NCBI GenBank assembly: GCA_014361455.1
Contig: JACIVP010000003.1
Span: 1 to 64,000 of the forward strand
Source of the DNA: Candidatus Methanosuratincola sp.
GTDB taxonomy: Archaea > Thermoproteota > Methanomethylicia > Methanomethylicales > Methanomethylicaceae
DNA length: 64,000 bases
Reading direction: 5' to 3'
Shown here: piece after piece, positions 1-7,743 of the stretch
Position numbering within the stretch: position 1 is the first letter of the stretch
How the letters are laid out: each line of letters starts with the position of its first letter
The notes under the pieces: generated by a model
Seen by the model: only the letters and a program-made list of their open reading frames with translations
Database searches by the model: none
What the model was told of the DNA's origin: nothing
Position numbers and translations under genes: made by a program

Positions 1-117
1 CATCTTCATCGACTCTCCGAACTCAATTCCAAACTCCGATTTTACAGCGTCCTCCCGCTCAGCCAGCTCCCCAGAAACCTTCACACCAACGAGGAAATAA
101 CGCTCCCCAAGGTCAAA
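1..117 (-). pseudogene. Inverted fragment resembling tRNA pseudouridine synthase Pus10
   Basis: Read on the minus strand, this edge segment gives a fluent open frame containing GERYFLVGVKVSGELAERE and then EFGIEFGESMKM at the window boundary. That pattern (FLVGvk, a charged helix, then fG..yGESmK) is what I recall from the THUMP-containing part of archaeal Pus10. The frame turns into antisense rpoF at about position 90-118, where the sense reading EEITLPKVK of rpoF begins. In many archaea pus10 lies just upstream of L21e and rpoF in the same direction, so an inverted copy fused to rpoF is odd. It may be a real rearrangement or a fold-back assembly chimera. The Pus10 name is from memory of the family and is moderately sure only. 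Confidence 0.45.
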
Positions 118-396
118 TTGCTGCTTGAGCAGCGCCAGAAGGAGGGGGAGTTGAGCCACCTTCAGAAGCTGACATATGACTATGCGTCCAAGTTCGCAAA
201 GATTGATGCGGAGAAGGCGGATGCACTCCTGGCAAGGCTGAAGGAGGAGGGTGTCTCAGGACTCTTGGCGACGCAGATCGTGAACATAATGCCGACGAGT
301 GTCGAGGAGCTGAGGACGATATTTTCTGCGGAGAGCAGACCGGTACTTCCATCCGAGCTCGAGAAGCTCTTGAGCGTCGTCAATATGTTCAGGTAA
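88..396 (+). CDS. rpoF: DNA-directed RNA polymerase subunit F (Rpb4 homologue), 5' end missing
   Basis: RpoF pairs with RpoE to form the stalk of archaeal RNA polymerase, which binds nascent RNA and helps initiation. The readable part starts EEITLPKVKLLLEQRQKEGE and continues with SHLQKLTYDYASKFAKID, the usual RpoF helices, ending in VEELRTIFSAES and LEKLLSVV, typical of the C-terminal helical domain. No ATG, GTG or TTG occurs in frame between position 1 and the TTG at 118, and the conserved N-terminal helix begins before 118. The native start (about 10 residues more) is therefore absent, replaced by sequence that codes on the other strand. It heads the rpoF-DUF655-ksgA-hemK run common in archaea, which supports the identification. 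Confidence 0.85.
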   Translation, partial: NEEITLPKVKLLLEQRQKEGELSHLQKLTYDYASKFAKIDAEKADALLARLKEEGVSGLLATQIVNIMPTSVEELRTIFSAESRPVLPSELEKLLSVVNMFR

Positions 397-462
397 GCCT
401 ATAACTATTTTGATTCTAATAACGCGTATGTATATAGTGTAATACGAAGAAGGGTGAGGTTT

Positions 463-1053
463 ATGAGCATCCCGAGGGATCAGCCGAGGAAGTTTGAGGA
501 CTTTGCAGTAGTCCTGGATCACCTCCCTTACGGGCATCCGAGAGACACGAGACCGTTGTACAGAAGGGAGCCGCTGGTACAAGCGGTCGGAACCGAGTAC
601 TTCACACTGCTCGAGCTGATCCCAGTGCCTGGGGCGTCGTTCCAGCACAGGGAGATCATAGCGATAGGAAAGTGGGGTAGGGACAAGATCGACCATGTGA
701 AGAGGAGGATCGACTATGATGATCTCACGCAAAACGCCAAAGACGAGCTCCCAAGCGTGGTAGAGGAGCTTGTGACCAAGAACATGGACAGGTTCGTTTC
801 GTTCTTCAACAACGCCGGACCGGTCACAACCAGGATGCACTCGCTCGAGCTACTCCCGGGGATAGGGAAGAAGGCAATGTGGCAGATCCTCGAGGAGAGA
901 AAGAAAGGGCTGTTCGCAAGCTTTGAGGAGATCCAGAGCAGAACACGCATACCAGACCCGAAGAAGACGGTCGTGAAAAGGATCCTCCAGGAGATAATGA
1001 ACGCGGACAAGTACTACATATTCACCAAGCCCCCGATTAAGAAGGAGTTCTGA
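463..1053 (+). CDS. DUF655 family nucleic-acid-binding protein
   Basis: This is the conserved archaeal protein of about 190-200 residues that sits between rpoF and ksgA in many archaeal genomes. An N-terminal OB-like part (residues about 14-75, with FAVVLDHLPYGHP near the start) is followed by a helix-hairpin-helix segment (LELLPGIGKKAMWQILEER, about residue 125-145), a non-specific nucleic-acid-binding motif. A role in rRNA or RNA metabolism is inferred from the neighbours; no enzymatic activity is established. I chose ATG 463 over the in-frame GTG 454 because GGTGAGG lies at proper distance before 463. The stop is two bases before the ksgA start, so the two are probably co-transcribed. Confidence 0.85.
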   Translation: MSIPRDQPRKFEDFAVVLDHLPYGHPRDTRPLYRREPLVQAVGTEYFTLLELIPVPGASFQHREIIAIGKWGRDKIDHVKRRIDYDDLTQNAKDELPSVVEELVTKNMDRFVSFFNNAGPVTTRMHSLELLPGIGKKAMWQILEERKKGLFASFEEIQSRTRIPDPKKTVVKRILQEIMNADKYYIFTKPPIKKEF

Positions 1054-1055
1054 TC

Positions 1056-1892
1056 TTGATTGACCGGCCGCTCCTAGCGATCACCAGAAGGTCACTATCA
1101 GAGGCAGGAATAAGACCGAGCAGATTCCATGGTCAGAACTACGTGGTGGATCCCGAGCTCGTCAGAACCATTGTTGAGTCTGCCGAGATCTCTGTCGATG
1201 AGACTGTGCTCGAGATCGGGCCAGGGGTCGGCACACTGACAAGGGAGATCGCTGGGAGGGCGAGGAGGGTAATAGCCGTCGAGAAGGATCCAGCCTCTGC
1301 AAGGTACCTGAGGGCGAAGTTCTCAGGATCGAATGTAGAGGTCATCCAGGGCGATGTGCTCAGGCTCGAAATCCCTGAGACGGACAAGGTCATTTCGAAC
1401 CTGCCGTATTCTATATCGACCCCGATAACTTTCAAGCTCCTCTATAGCAAGTGGTTCAGGTTTGGCGTTCTCACCTACCAGAAGGAGGTTGCGGAGAGGC
1501 TTCTGTCACAGCCATCTGACCCGGAGTACTCCAGGCTTAGCGTGGCAGTTGCGCTCTTGGCTGAGGTCAGGGCAGTCTCGGATTTCCCTCCCGAGTCATT
1601 TTACCCTGCCCCGAGGGTGAGCAGCACGGTTGTGATGCTTAAGAGGAAGACGCAGGCAGAGGATTTTGACAAGGGCACGCTAGACGCCACGCTGAAATTC
1701 CTCTTCTCGCAGAGGAGGAGGACCCTGAGGAAGGCGCTGGAGACCTTCTCGAAGATATCTGGGGGGAGAAGGGCTGAGATTGATGCCAAGATCAGGAGCG
1801 AAATGCTCGAGAAGAGGGTGTTCGAACTGAGCCCCCGTGACTTTATAGAGATCAGCAGAGCCTTTGCAGAGCAGGAGGGGAGGGGCTGTTAG
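1056..1892 (+). CDS. ksgA: 16S rRNA dimethyladenosine transferase KsgA/Dim1
   Basis: KsgA/Dim1 dimethylates two adjacent adenosines in helix 45 of 16S rRNA during late small-subunit assembly, using S-adenosylmethionine. The sequence shows motif I as VLEIGPGVGTLT (residues 51-62), the acidic loop VIAVEKD, and the catalytic NLPYSIS (115-121). The C-terminal helical domain has SQRRRTLRKAL. Its 278 residues fit the family. The start is TTG at 1056, two bases after the DUF655 stop. The gene overlaps the next methyltransferase gene, consistent with translational coupling. Confidence 0.95.
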   Translation: MIDRPLLAITRRSLSEAGIRPSRFHGQNYVVDPELVRTIVESAEISVDETVLEIGPGVGTLTREIAGRARRVIAVEKDPASARYLRAKFSGSNVEVIQGDVLRLEIPETDKVISNLPYSISTPITFKLLYSKWFRFGVLTYQKEVAERLLSQPSDPEYSRLSVAVALLAEVRAVSDFPPESFYPAPRVSSTVVMLKRKTQAEDFDKGTLDATLKFLFSQRRRTLRKALETFSKISGGRRAEIDAKIRSEMLEKRVFELSPRDFIEISRAFAEQEGRGC

Positions 1893-2490
1893 GATCAGAG
1901 GGCTTGATCTCGATGTCTTTGATGGGGTGTACCCTCCTTCGGAGGACACACTCCTTCTGATGGATGCGGTGCGTGTTGAGAGTGCGATCAGGGGGCTCGA
2001 ACTTTGCTCCGGCACTGGCGCAGTCGGCCTGAGCGTGGCTGGCTGTGTTGAGTTCATGATCGAGATTGACTTGAGTCCAGTGGCTGCAATGAACACGCTC
2101 CACAACTTCAGGAAGAATGAGGTACAGGCGCACATAATAGTCGGCGATCTCTTCTCGCCAGTCCGCGGTGAATTCGACCTGATAATGATCAACCCCCCTT
2201 ACCTGCCCGACGGTGACGGCGCCCTGGGTGATCTTGCCTGGAGTGGCGGGGCTTCAGGCAGATCGGTCATAGACAGGTTCCTGTCGGATGTCTGCAGTTT
2301 CCTGAGCAGTGGAGGGAGGGCATACATGCTCCAGTCGAGCCTGAATGGGATCAAAGAGAGCCTAGAGACGGCGGAGGGGTTTGGGCTGGATGCAGAGGTC
2401 GTAGCGCGCAGGGATTTTGATTTCGAGAGCCTGGTAGTGATAAAAATGGAGCGTGGAGGCAATGGTCTGGGGCAAGCATGGAAAAGCTAA
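1864..2490 (+). CDS. HemK2/Mtq2-type release-factor glutamine methyltransferase
   Basis: This is an archaeal HemK-related N5-glutamine methyltransferase, expected to methylate the GGQ glutamine of aRF1 together with a Trm112-type partner. The N-terminal VYPPSEDTLLLMDA (residues 23-36), motif I LELCSGTGAVGL (45-56) and the catalytic NPPY (110-113) are the family marks. The start used is TTG 1864, which overlaps the end of ksgA by 29 bases; an A/G-rich stretch follows, so a slightly later start cannot be excluded. A candidate Trm112-like zinc partner is encoded in this window at 50598. Confidence 0.85.
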   Translation: MQSRRGGAVRIRGLDLDVFDGVYPPSEDTLLLMDAVRVESAIRGLELCSGTGAVGLSVAGCVEFMIEIDLSPVAAMNTLHNFRKNEVQAHIIVGDLFSPVRGEFDLIMINPPYLPDGDGALGDLAWSGGASGRSVIDRFLSDVCSFLSSGGRAYMLQSSLNGIKESLETAEGFGLDAEVVARRDFDFESLVVIKMERGGNGLGQAWKS

Positions 2491-2537
2491 AATACTAAGG
2501 ACTTCACTTCCATCTGGAAGTGTTCGGAGGGATAATC

Positions 2538-3038
2538 ATGCCAGAGAGGCCGGCACACTGCTATCGGTATTTCGATACGCCAGCTTACACCAGAAGGGAA
2601 TACATCAGGGGCGTCCCAGGATCCAAGATCACCAAGTTCGATTATGGAGATCCCAACGGCAACTTCCCCACGATCGTCAGGCTGGTTCCGCTAGAGGCAG
2701 GACAGATCAGACATAATGCGCTTGAGGCTGCAAGGGTAACAGCAACTAAGCATCTCCAAACCATACTCGGCGAGAAGGGGTTCCACCTGAAAGTCAGGGC
2801 ATACCCGCACCAGGTGCTTAGGGAGAACAAGATGATGGCATTCGCAGGGGCAGACAGGTTGCAGGACGGGATGAGGAGGTCTTTCGGGAAACCGGCCGGA
2901 ACCGCTGCCAGGTTCAGGGCGATGCAGTCAATTATTGATGTAAGGGTCACTCCAGATAAGAAGGAAGTGGCAAAGCATGCACTCAAGCTTGCCTGTGCGA
3001 AGATGCCGATGCCATGCAGAGTAATAGAAGTGACGTAA
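2538..3038 (+). CDS. rpl10e: 50S ribosomal protein L10e (uL16)
   Basis: This is the archaeal/eukaryotic uL16 protein, which sits near the peptidyl-transferase centre and the P/A tRNA region of the large subunit. Recognised from the N-terminal CYRYFDTPAYTRREYI, the central KMMAFAGADRLQDGMRRSFG and the closing LACAKMPMPCRVIEV. The start is ATG 2538, with GGAGG at 2526-2530; an in-frame GTG at 2520 would precede this ribosome binding site and is less likely. AT-rich sequence before 2500 may be its promoter. Its 166 residues are close to the family norm. Confidence 0.95.
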   Translation: MPERPAHCYRYFDTPAYTRREYIRGVPGSKITKFDYGDPNGNFPTIVRLVPLEAGQIRHNALEAARVTATKHLQTILGEKGFHLKVRAYPHQVLRENKMMAFAGADRLQDGMRRSFGKPAGTAARFRAMQSIIDVRVTPDKKEVAKHALKLACAKMPMPCRVIEVT

Positions 3039-3121
3039 GTAAGTAAGCGGCGCGCGCCAATCTTTGTTCCCGGATTTTTTAATTTGTCTTGCCTGTCCCT
3101 GTTTTTTGAGGGGGTGAAAAG

Positions 3122-4096
3122 GTGTACGATTTCGAGTTCGAGCGGGCCGCGGCAGAAGTGAAGAGAAGGGGGGTCAAGAGGGTCCTTGTGCAAGCGCCCG
3201 ACGGGCTGAAGCAGTTCCTCCAAGAGTTCATTTCAAGGCTCTCCGAAATATGCGAGGTCTACGTCTCGGTAAGCCCCTGCTACGGGGGCTGCGATTTGGA
3301 GGACGAGAGGGCAGCAAGGATCGGGGCAGAGATGGTCCTCCACATAGGTCACAAGAAGTTCGTCGGGGGCGCCGAGAAGGTGCACACGGTGTATCTGCCG
3401 GCCCCGCATCTGGCGAATATCGATGAGCTGGCTAACTTGGCGGCTCATGAGATGAAGGAAAGGGGGTTCAAGAAGGTCGGGGTGATCGCGAACACCCAGC
3501 ATGCCATTTACGTTGGGGACTTTGTCAGTGCGCTGGGAACAGCAGGAGTGGCGCCCGTAGTAGACGGGGAGACCGGAGGGCTAGTGCTTGGATGCAGGAC
3601 AGATGCCGCGAAGAGGATAGAAGGTGAGGTGGATGCATTTCTCTTCATAGGGGGAGGTGAGTTCCACCCGCTAGGGGTCGCAATAGATGTGGAGAAGGAG
3701 GTCTTCGTGGCAGATCCGTACAGAAACGAGGTGAGGAGCACCGATGCTGCCAGGAGGAGGGTCCTGGCGCAGAGATGGTGGGCAATAATGGAGGCAGCCA
3801 AGTCCAGGCGTATTGGGGTAGTCGTCGTGACAAAGCCAGGGCAGTTCAACCTGCACTCAGCCGAAAAAATTGCGTGGGGGCTAAGGGCTGCAGGGAAGGA
3901 GGCATATATGCTTGCAGGGGACGAGATCGGGATGGAGAGGCTTTCGGCATTCCCATTTATAGAATCGTTCATAATCACCGGGTGCCCGAGGATAGCGACT
4001 GACTCCACTCAGGATCCGCAGAGACCGGTACTTAACGAGGCAGAGGGCTGGAAGCTGCTCGAGTTCATAAAGCTGGGCCAGGGACAAAGGGTTTGA
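3122..4096 (+). CDS. dph2: Diphthamide biosynthesis enzyme Dph2 (radical 3-amino-3-carboxypropyl transferase)
   Basis: Dph2 makes the first intermediate of diphthamide on aEF2 by transferring the aminocarboxypropyl group of SAM to a histidine through a 4Fe-4S radical mechanism. The three cluster cysteines are visible and well spread: SPCYGGC (C53), LVLGCRT (C158) and ITGCPRI (C288), in the usual three-domain layout. The length of 324 residues is normal. Translation starts at GTG 3122 after GGGGGTG. It follows L10e by 83 bases and its stop overlaps the next gene's possible TTG start. Confidence 0.93.
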   Translation: MYDFEFERAAAEVKRRGVKRVLVQAPDGLKQFLQEFISRLSEICEVYVSVSPCYGGCDLEDERAARIGAEMVLHIGHKKFVGGAEKVHTVYLPAPHLANIDELANLAAHEMKERGFKKVGVIANTQHAIYVGDFVSALGTAGVAPVVDGETGGLVLGCRTDAAKRIEGEVDAFLFIGGGEFHPLGVAIDVEKEVFVADPYRNEVRSTDAARRRVLAQRWWAIMEAAKSRRIGVVVVTKPGQFNLHSAEKIAWGLRAAGKEAYMLAGDEIGMERLSAFPFIESFIITGCPRIATDSTQDPQRPVLNEAEGWKLLEFIKLGQGQRV

Positions 4097-4101
4097 TCGG
4101 A

Positions 4102-4764
4102 ATGGCTCAATGTCCAAACGGCTTGGGTGGAACGCGCCCGACGGTTAGGTCAAAGAGAGAACTCGAGATCCTCCTCGAGACCGTTGGCGAGTTCTACGAC
4201 CCGAAGATATGGTATGAGCAGTACAGGCTGCCGGCTCAGGTCGCATCCGAAGTTATATGGTACATTGAGATGAGGCATCAGGACATACGAGGAAAGCGGG
4301 TCGTCGACCTCGGGTGCGGGACTGGGATGCTCACGGCTGGAGCGGCACTGATGGGGGCGGATTACGTGGTCGGAGTCGATATCGATCTCGGGTCAATCCT
4401 CCAAGCAAGGAGGGCCTGCAAAACGCTCTCGGTGGCTTCGTCCGTCGACTTTGTAAATTCTGAGGTGGGTCAGCTCGAGTTGGGCGCAGATGTTGTTGTC
4501 CAGAACCCCCCTTTTGGGATCAGGGTGAGGGGGGCTGACAGGGCATTCATAAGGAAGGGGCTTGAGGTTGCGCCGAGGGTCTATTCGATTCACAAGGGCG
4601 GAGAGGACGTAATGAGATTCATCTTAGCATTCGTGGCCGAGTGTAGTGGGTGCGTCGATGAGATCCTTCCGTTAAAGATAAAACTAACGCCAACCTATCA
4701 TTTCCATAAAAAGAGATCATATGTCTTTGAGGCTTATCTGTTTAGGATCGTAAGGTGCAAGTAG
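4102..4764 (+). CDS. METTL5-type N6-adenine rRNA methyltransferase
   Basis: This is a class I SAM-dependent methyltransferase of the archaeal METTL5-like family; the eukaryotic member methylates an adenosine of small-subunit rRNA with Trm112. Seen here: LEILLETVGEFYDPKIWYEQY (N-terminal family signature), VVDLGCGTGML (motif I), VVGVDID, and the catalytic NPPFGIRVRGADRAF. Basic C-terminal residues follow. The start is uncertain: TTG 4093 overlaps the dph2 stop, ATG 4102 is in frame and is used here. An rRNA target is inferred from family and neighbours. Confidence 0.85.
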   Translation: MAQCPNGLGGTRPTVRSKRELEILLETVGEFYDPKIWYEQYRLPAQVASEVIWYIEMRHQDIRGKRVVDLGCGTGMLTAGAALMGADYVVGVDIDLGSILQARRACKTLSVASSVDFVNSEVGQLELGADVVVQNPPFGIRVRGADRAFIRKGLEVAPRVYSIHKGGEDVMRFILAFVAECSGCVDEILPLKIKLTPTYHFHKKRSYVFEAYLFRIVRCK

Positions 4765-4766
4765 AA

Positions 4767-5318
4767 ATGTCAAAAACAAAGATAGTTACACCTGGGGAGA
4801 AGCTCGGGGTCATCGAGGAGTACATTCCAGGGAACGGCACTTATGAGGAGGACGGGAAGATCTTCTCGAGCATGGCTGGGGAGCTTGATCTGGATGCCAA
4901 GAACAGGACTGTCAGCATAGTCTCTAAAAAGACTTTGATCCCCGAAATCGGCGACGTAGTGGAGGGGATCGTGGTCGGTATGAAGGAGGATGTGGCACTC
5001 GTGAAGATCGTCGGTATAAAGGGCAAGAGGCCGCTGACTGGAGACTTCTCCGCACAGCTGCACGTCTCGCAGGTTTCGAAGGAGTACACCAAGAGCATAT
5101 TCGACGCTGTAAATCTGAACGACAGAATCCTTGCGAAGGTCACCACTGGATGGATCCCATATCAGCTATCGATCGTGGATGACGAGTTGGGCGTGGTATA
5201 TGCCACATGCACCAAATGCGGCTGGGAGCTTGTGCTGAGGAAGGGGAAGCTTTACTGCACCAATGACAATATATCGGAGAGGAAGAAAATCTCGAGTTTG
5301 TATCTTCTGAAGGAGTAG
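4767..5318 (+). CDS. csl4: Exosome complex RNA-binding subunit Csl4
   Basis: Csl4 caps the archaeal exosome (Rrp41/Rrp42) and binds RNA for 3'-5' degradation or tailing. The order is N-terminal beta domain (VTPGEKLGVIEEYIPGNGTY), central S1 domain (EIGDVVEGIVVGMKEDVALV...), and a C-terminal zinc ribbon with CTKCG and a later cysteine in KLYCTND. ATG 4767 is preferred over GTG 4755. The stop lies six bases before rpoL, and csl4-rpoL adjacency is common in archaea, which supports both calls. Confidence 0.93.
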   Translation: MSKTKIVTPGEKLGVIEEYIPGNGTYEEDGKIFSSMAGELDLDAKNRTVSIVSKKTLIPEIGDVVEGIVVGMKEDVALVKIVGIKGKRPLTGDFSAQLHVSQVSKEYTKSIFDAVNLNDRILAKVTTGWIPYQLSIVDDELGVVYATCTKCGWELVLRKGKLYCTNDNISERKKISSLYLLKE

Positions 5319-5323
5319 ATCGT

Positions 5324-5599
5324 ATGGAGCTCAAAATTATAAGCGAAGGGGAAAAAAGGCTTGAATTCGAGATACCCGGCGAAGACCACACATTGGGCAA
5401 CTACCTTAGGGCGACCCTGCTCTCGGTCGAGGGCGTTAAGCAGGCCGGATACGACATAGTCCATCCACTCACAGGGGGGATCAGGATGGTAGTAGTTACA
5501 GAAGAGGGGGTTGCGCCAAGGGCGGCGGTTGCTGAGGCCCTGAGCAGGATGGGCAAGGAAGTCGAAGAGTTCAAGGAGAAGCTCAAGGCGGGCATCTGA
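5324..5599 (+). CDS. rpoL: DNA-directed RNA polymerase subunit L (Rpb11 homologue)
   Basis: RpoL heterodimerises with RpoD to form the assembly platform of archaeal RNA polymerase. The 91-residue sequence shows the alpha-like motif EIPGEDHTLGNYLRATLL, then VKQAGYDIVHPLTGGIRMVV and a terminal helix of the usual length. It is translated from ATG 5324 directly after csl4, very likely in the same transcript. Confidence 0.95.
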   Translation: MELKIISEGEKRLEFEIPGEDHTLGNYLRATLLSVEGVKQAGYDIVHPLTGGIRMVVVTEEGVAPRAAVAEALSRMGKEVEEFKEKLKAGI

Positions 5600-5714
5600 G
5601 GGGCATGGGCCTGATTCCCCCAGAATTGTTTGCAGGCAATTAATCTTTAATTAGGCTGGCTCTGCCACAACAATATATTTTTGGATCGAGGAAAGCATTT
5701 GGCACAGCCACGCG

Positions 5715-6152
5715 GTGAAAATTTTGGGAGAACCTCCGACCAATGATATGTATGGGACGCTCCAGGTGATCTCGAAGGACAAAGGGCTGTCCAGACTTGG
5801 AGATGCCTTCGTCAACCTTGTGTATTCGTCTGCCAAATCCAGGTCCTCAGGAAAGCCTTTCGGAGGCAAAGTGCCCGACCGGGTTCTCTCGAGGTCGCTT
5901 TCGATCGCAGGGGTGAGGACCCCACCAAGGCTAAACCACGGGGAGAGGGGGGACATAGTCGAGGGGACCTTGGCTTACGCGTGGATGAGGGGGCTCCTGA
6001 CGCTGGAGGAGGCGGTCGGGGTGCTGGAGGCTGGGCTCCGGGGGGTCGGGTGCGATAGCAGACAGAAGGAGGAGGAAGGCGCGGCCAAGGCGTTCTCGGC
6101 CATTTTCTTGACAGCGATAAAGAGGATCTGCGGGCCAGGGGCGGAGGGGTGA
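5715..6152 (+). CDS. RNase III-like family protein (archaeal)
   Basis: The protein resembles the short archaeal ribonuclease III-like family. It has an N-terminal helix with LGDAFVNLVYSSAKS, then GKPFGGKVPDRVLSRSL, then the catalytic-type segment HGERGDIVEGTLAYAWM and a following LTLEEAVGVLEAGL helix. The G-D-x-x-E pattern corresponds to metal-binding residues of RNase III. There is no dsRNA-binding domain, as usual for this small family. Its substrate is unknown; rRNA maturation is an inference from the family name and neighbours. The GTG start at 5715 is the first good choice in frame. Confidence 0.65.
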   Translation: MKILGEPPTNDMYGTLQVISKDKGLSRLGDAFVNLVYSSAKSRSSGKPFGGKVPDRVLSRSLSIAGVRTPPRLNHGERGDIVEGTLAYAWMRGLLTLEEAVGVLEAGLRGVGCDSRQKEEEGAAKAFSAIFLTAIKRICGPGAEG

Positions 6153-6514
6153 TGGCGACCAAGAAGGAGGCGAGGATAGCTTACATAGAGGTGATCCCTG
6201 GAATTGGGAAAGTTTTGATCGTGGTCTTCCGCGGCGGGTGGATCGATTCCATTGTGTCCTGCGAGGCTGGAAGCATGGACGATCTGGTCAGGTGGCTCGG
6301 AACATCAGGATACATCGAAGAGATCAGGGGATTCGAAACCGGCGAAAACTTTCGGGCACTCCCGGATGCCGCGAGGCTCGAGTGTTGGCTCAAGGGGCTT
6401 GGGATCCAGAAGCAGGGCTTACCGGAAAGGAACATGGAACAGGTCGCAGTAATCATGGAAGGGCTTGCAGAGTATCAGCGGGCGAAGAGCTGTAAGACAA
6501 GGGCAGGGTCGTAA
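6152..6514 (+). CDS. Uncharacterised 120-residue protein
   Basis: I do not recognise this family. The protein is soluble, begins with a beta-rich half (ARIAYIEVIPGIGKVLIVVF and later GGWIDSIVS) and ends in amphipathic helices with EQVAVIMEGLAEYQRAK. Its ATG overlaps the TGA of the RNase III-like gene (ATG at 6152, GGAGG at 6143-6147), so it is translationally coupled to it. It precedes the TFS gene by 55 bases. The coding bias (AAG, GAG, AGG) matches the neighbours, so it is a real gene. Confidence 0.7.
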   Translation: MATKKEARIAYIEVIPGIGKVLIVVFRGGWIDSIVSCEAGSMDDLVRWLGTSGYIEEIRGFETGENFRALPDAARLECWLKGLGIQKQGLPERNMEQVAVIMEGLAEYQRAKSCKTRAGS

Positions 6515-6569
6515 AGAAATACCCAAAAGTATTAAATCAGGTTGTCTGGATGTTTGGTAGGGGTCAACA

Positions 6570-6899
6570 TTGGAGTTTTGTCCCAATTGCAACTGCATAC
6601 TGCTCGAAGACAGAAAGAGGAAGGTGCTTGTCTGCAGAAAGTGCAAGTTCGAGAAGAGCATTGGTGTCGAGAGCAGTCAGAGGTTCGTGGAAGTACTGGA
6701 GAGGAAGGGAGATACTGTGATTGTTAAGGAAGACGACCCAAGCAAGGAGAGGACGCTTCCCATCACGAGGGCAGAGTGTAAGAGGTGTGGGAACATGGAA
6801 GCGTACTACTGGATGATGCAGACAAGGAGCGCAGACGAGCCTTCCACGCGTTTTTACAGGTGCACCAAGTGCGGCACTACATGGCGCGAATATGAGTGA
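6570..6899 (+). CDS. tfs: Transcription factor S (TFIIS/RPB9-like cleavage factor)
   Basis: TFS stimulates RNA cleavage by backtracked archaeal RNA polymerase. There are two zinc ribbons: C4-C7 with C22-C25 at the N-terminus, and C70-C73 with C98-C101 at the C-terminus. The catalytic acidic pair D89-E90 sits in the tip loop TRSADEPST, so it should be an active cleavage factor rather than a plain Rpb9 homologue. Translation starts at TTG 6570; the 109 residues are typical. It directly precedes the PCNA gene, a common archaeal order. Confidence 0.95.
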   Translation: MEFCPNCNCILLEDRKRKVLVCRKCKFEKSIGVESSQRFVEVLERKGDTVIVKEDDPSKERTLPITRAECKRCGNMEAYYWMMQTRSADEPSTRFYRCTKCGTTWREYE

Positions 6900-6976
6900 A
6901 GACTGCAATAGCTCATCATTTATGGACAGCAGGTCTTAAGTATTAAGACAGATTATAGGTTGACGGAGGCGCGTAT

Positions 6977-7729
6977 ATGTTTAAAGCAGTTCTCGCCGAG
7001 AGCAAGGTCTGGAAGAACATAATTGATTCAGTCTCAACGCTTGTAGAAGAGGGGGTCTTTGTTGCAGACCAGTCCGGCATAAAGCTTAGGGCAATGGATC
7101 CTTCCAGGGTCGCGATGGTCGACCTAGACCTACCAAAGGGGGCATTCGAGTCATATGAATGCGCAGGGGAGATCCCAATCGGCGTCAATTTCGAGGATAT
7201 GAAGAATGTTATGAGGAGAGCCGGATCAAACGAGAGGCTGGAGATCGAGAAGGGCGAGGACGAGTCTAGGCTCAAGATAAGGCTGAAGGGCAAGACAACA
7301 AGGACCTTTTCGATGCCGCTTTTGGACACCGGAAAGGAAGAGCTCTCGGTGCCCAGGATCCCGTTCAATGTTACGGTAAAGGCTCCTGCTTCCACCATAA
7401 CCGAAGCGATCAAAGATGCAGAGGTGGTCAGCGATTTCGTCAGGATGACGGTTGAGGACAGCCAAATGAGGATCACTGCGAGTGGCGACAGAGGGGAGGT
7501 GGAGGTCGTGATCACCAAGGAGAGCGGGGAGCTACTGTCCGTCGAGGTCAAAGAACCGTCACAGGCTCTGTACAGCCTGAACTACCTCAGTAAGATGATG
7601 ATCGCAGCTTCGCTCTCGGAGATAGTTGCCATCATGTTCTCCAAGGACATGCCGCTGAGGCTGGACTTCAACCTCTCCAGCGGGGGCAAGATAGTCTATT
7701 ATCTGGCCCCGAGGATGGAGTCTGAGTAG
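6977..7729 (+). CDS. pcn: DNA polymerase sliding clamp (PCNA)
   Basis: PCNA forms a ring on DNA and tethers polymerases, FEN1 and ligase through PIP boxes. Two PCNA folds are seen: an N-terminal half from MFKAVLAESKVWKNII and a C-terminal half ending in MPLRLDFNLSSGGKIVYYLAPRM. Interdomain connector and DNA-facing basic residues are in the expected places, and the 250 residues are standard. Only one PCNA gene is seen here, so a homotrimer is likely unless paralogues lie elsewhere. ATG 6977 is preceded by GGAGG at 6965-6969. It begins the PCNA-priL-priS-GINS replication block. Confidence 0.97.
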   Translation: MFKAVLAESKVWKNIIDSVSTLVEEGVFVADQSGIKLRAMDPSRVAMVDLDLPKGAFESYECAGEIPIGVNFEDMKNVMRRAGSNERLEIEKGEDESRLKIRLKGKTTRTFSMPLLDTGKEELSVPRIPFNVTVKAPASTITEAIKDAEVVSDFVRMTVEDSQMRITASGDRGEVEVVITKESGELLSVEVKEPSQALYSLNYLSKMMIAASLSEIVAIMFSKDMPLRLDFNLSSGGKIVYYLAPRMESE

Positions 7730-7743
7730 CCCCGCAACGATAG

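Noticed and set aside
240-855. Long minus-strand frames across rpoF and DUF655 (for example 256-840)
   Set aside because: They are antisense shadows of genes with clear family motifs on the plus strand.
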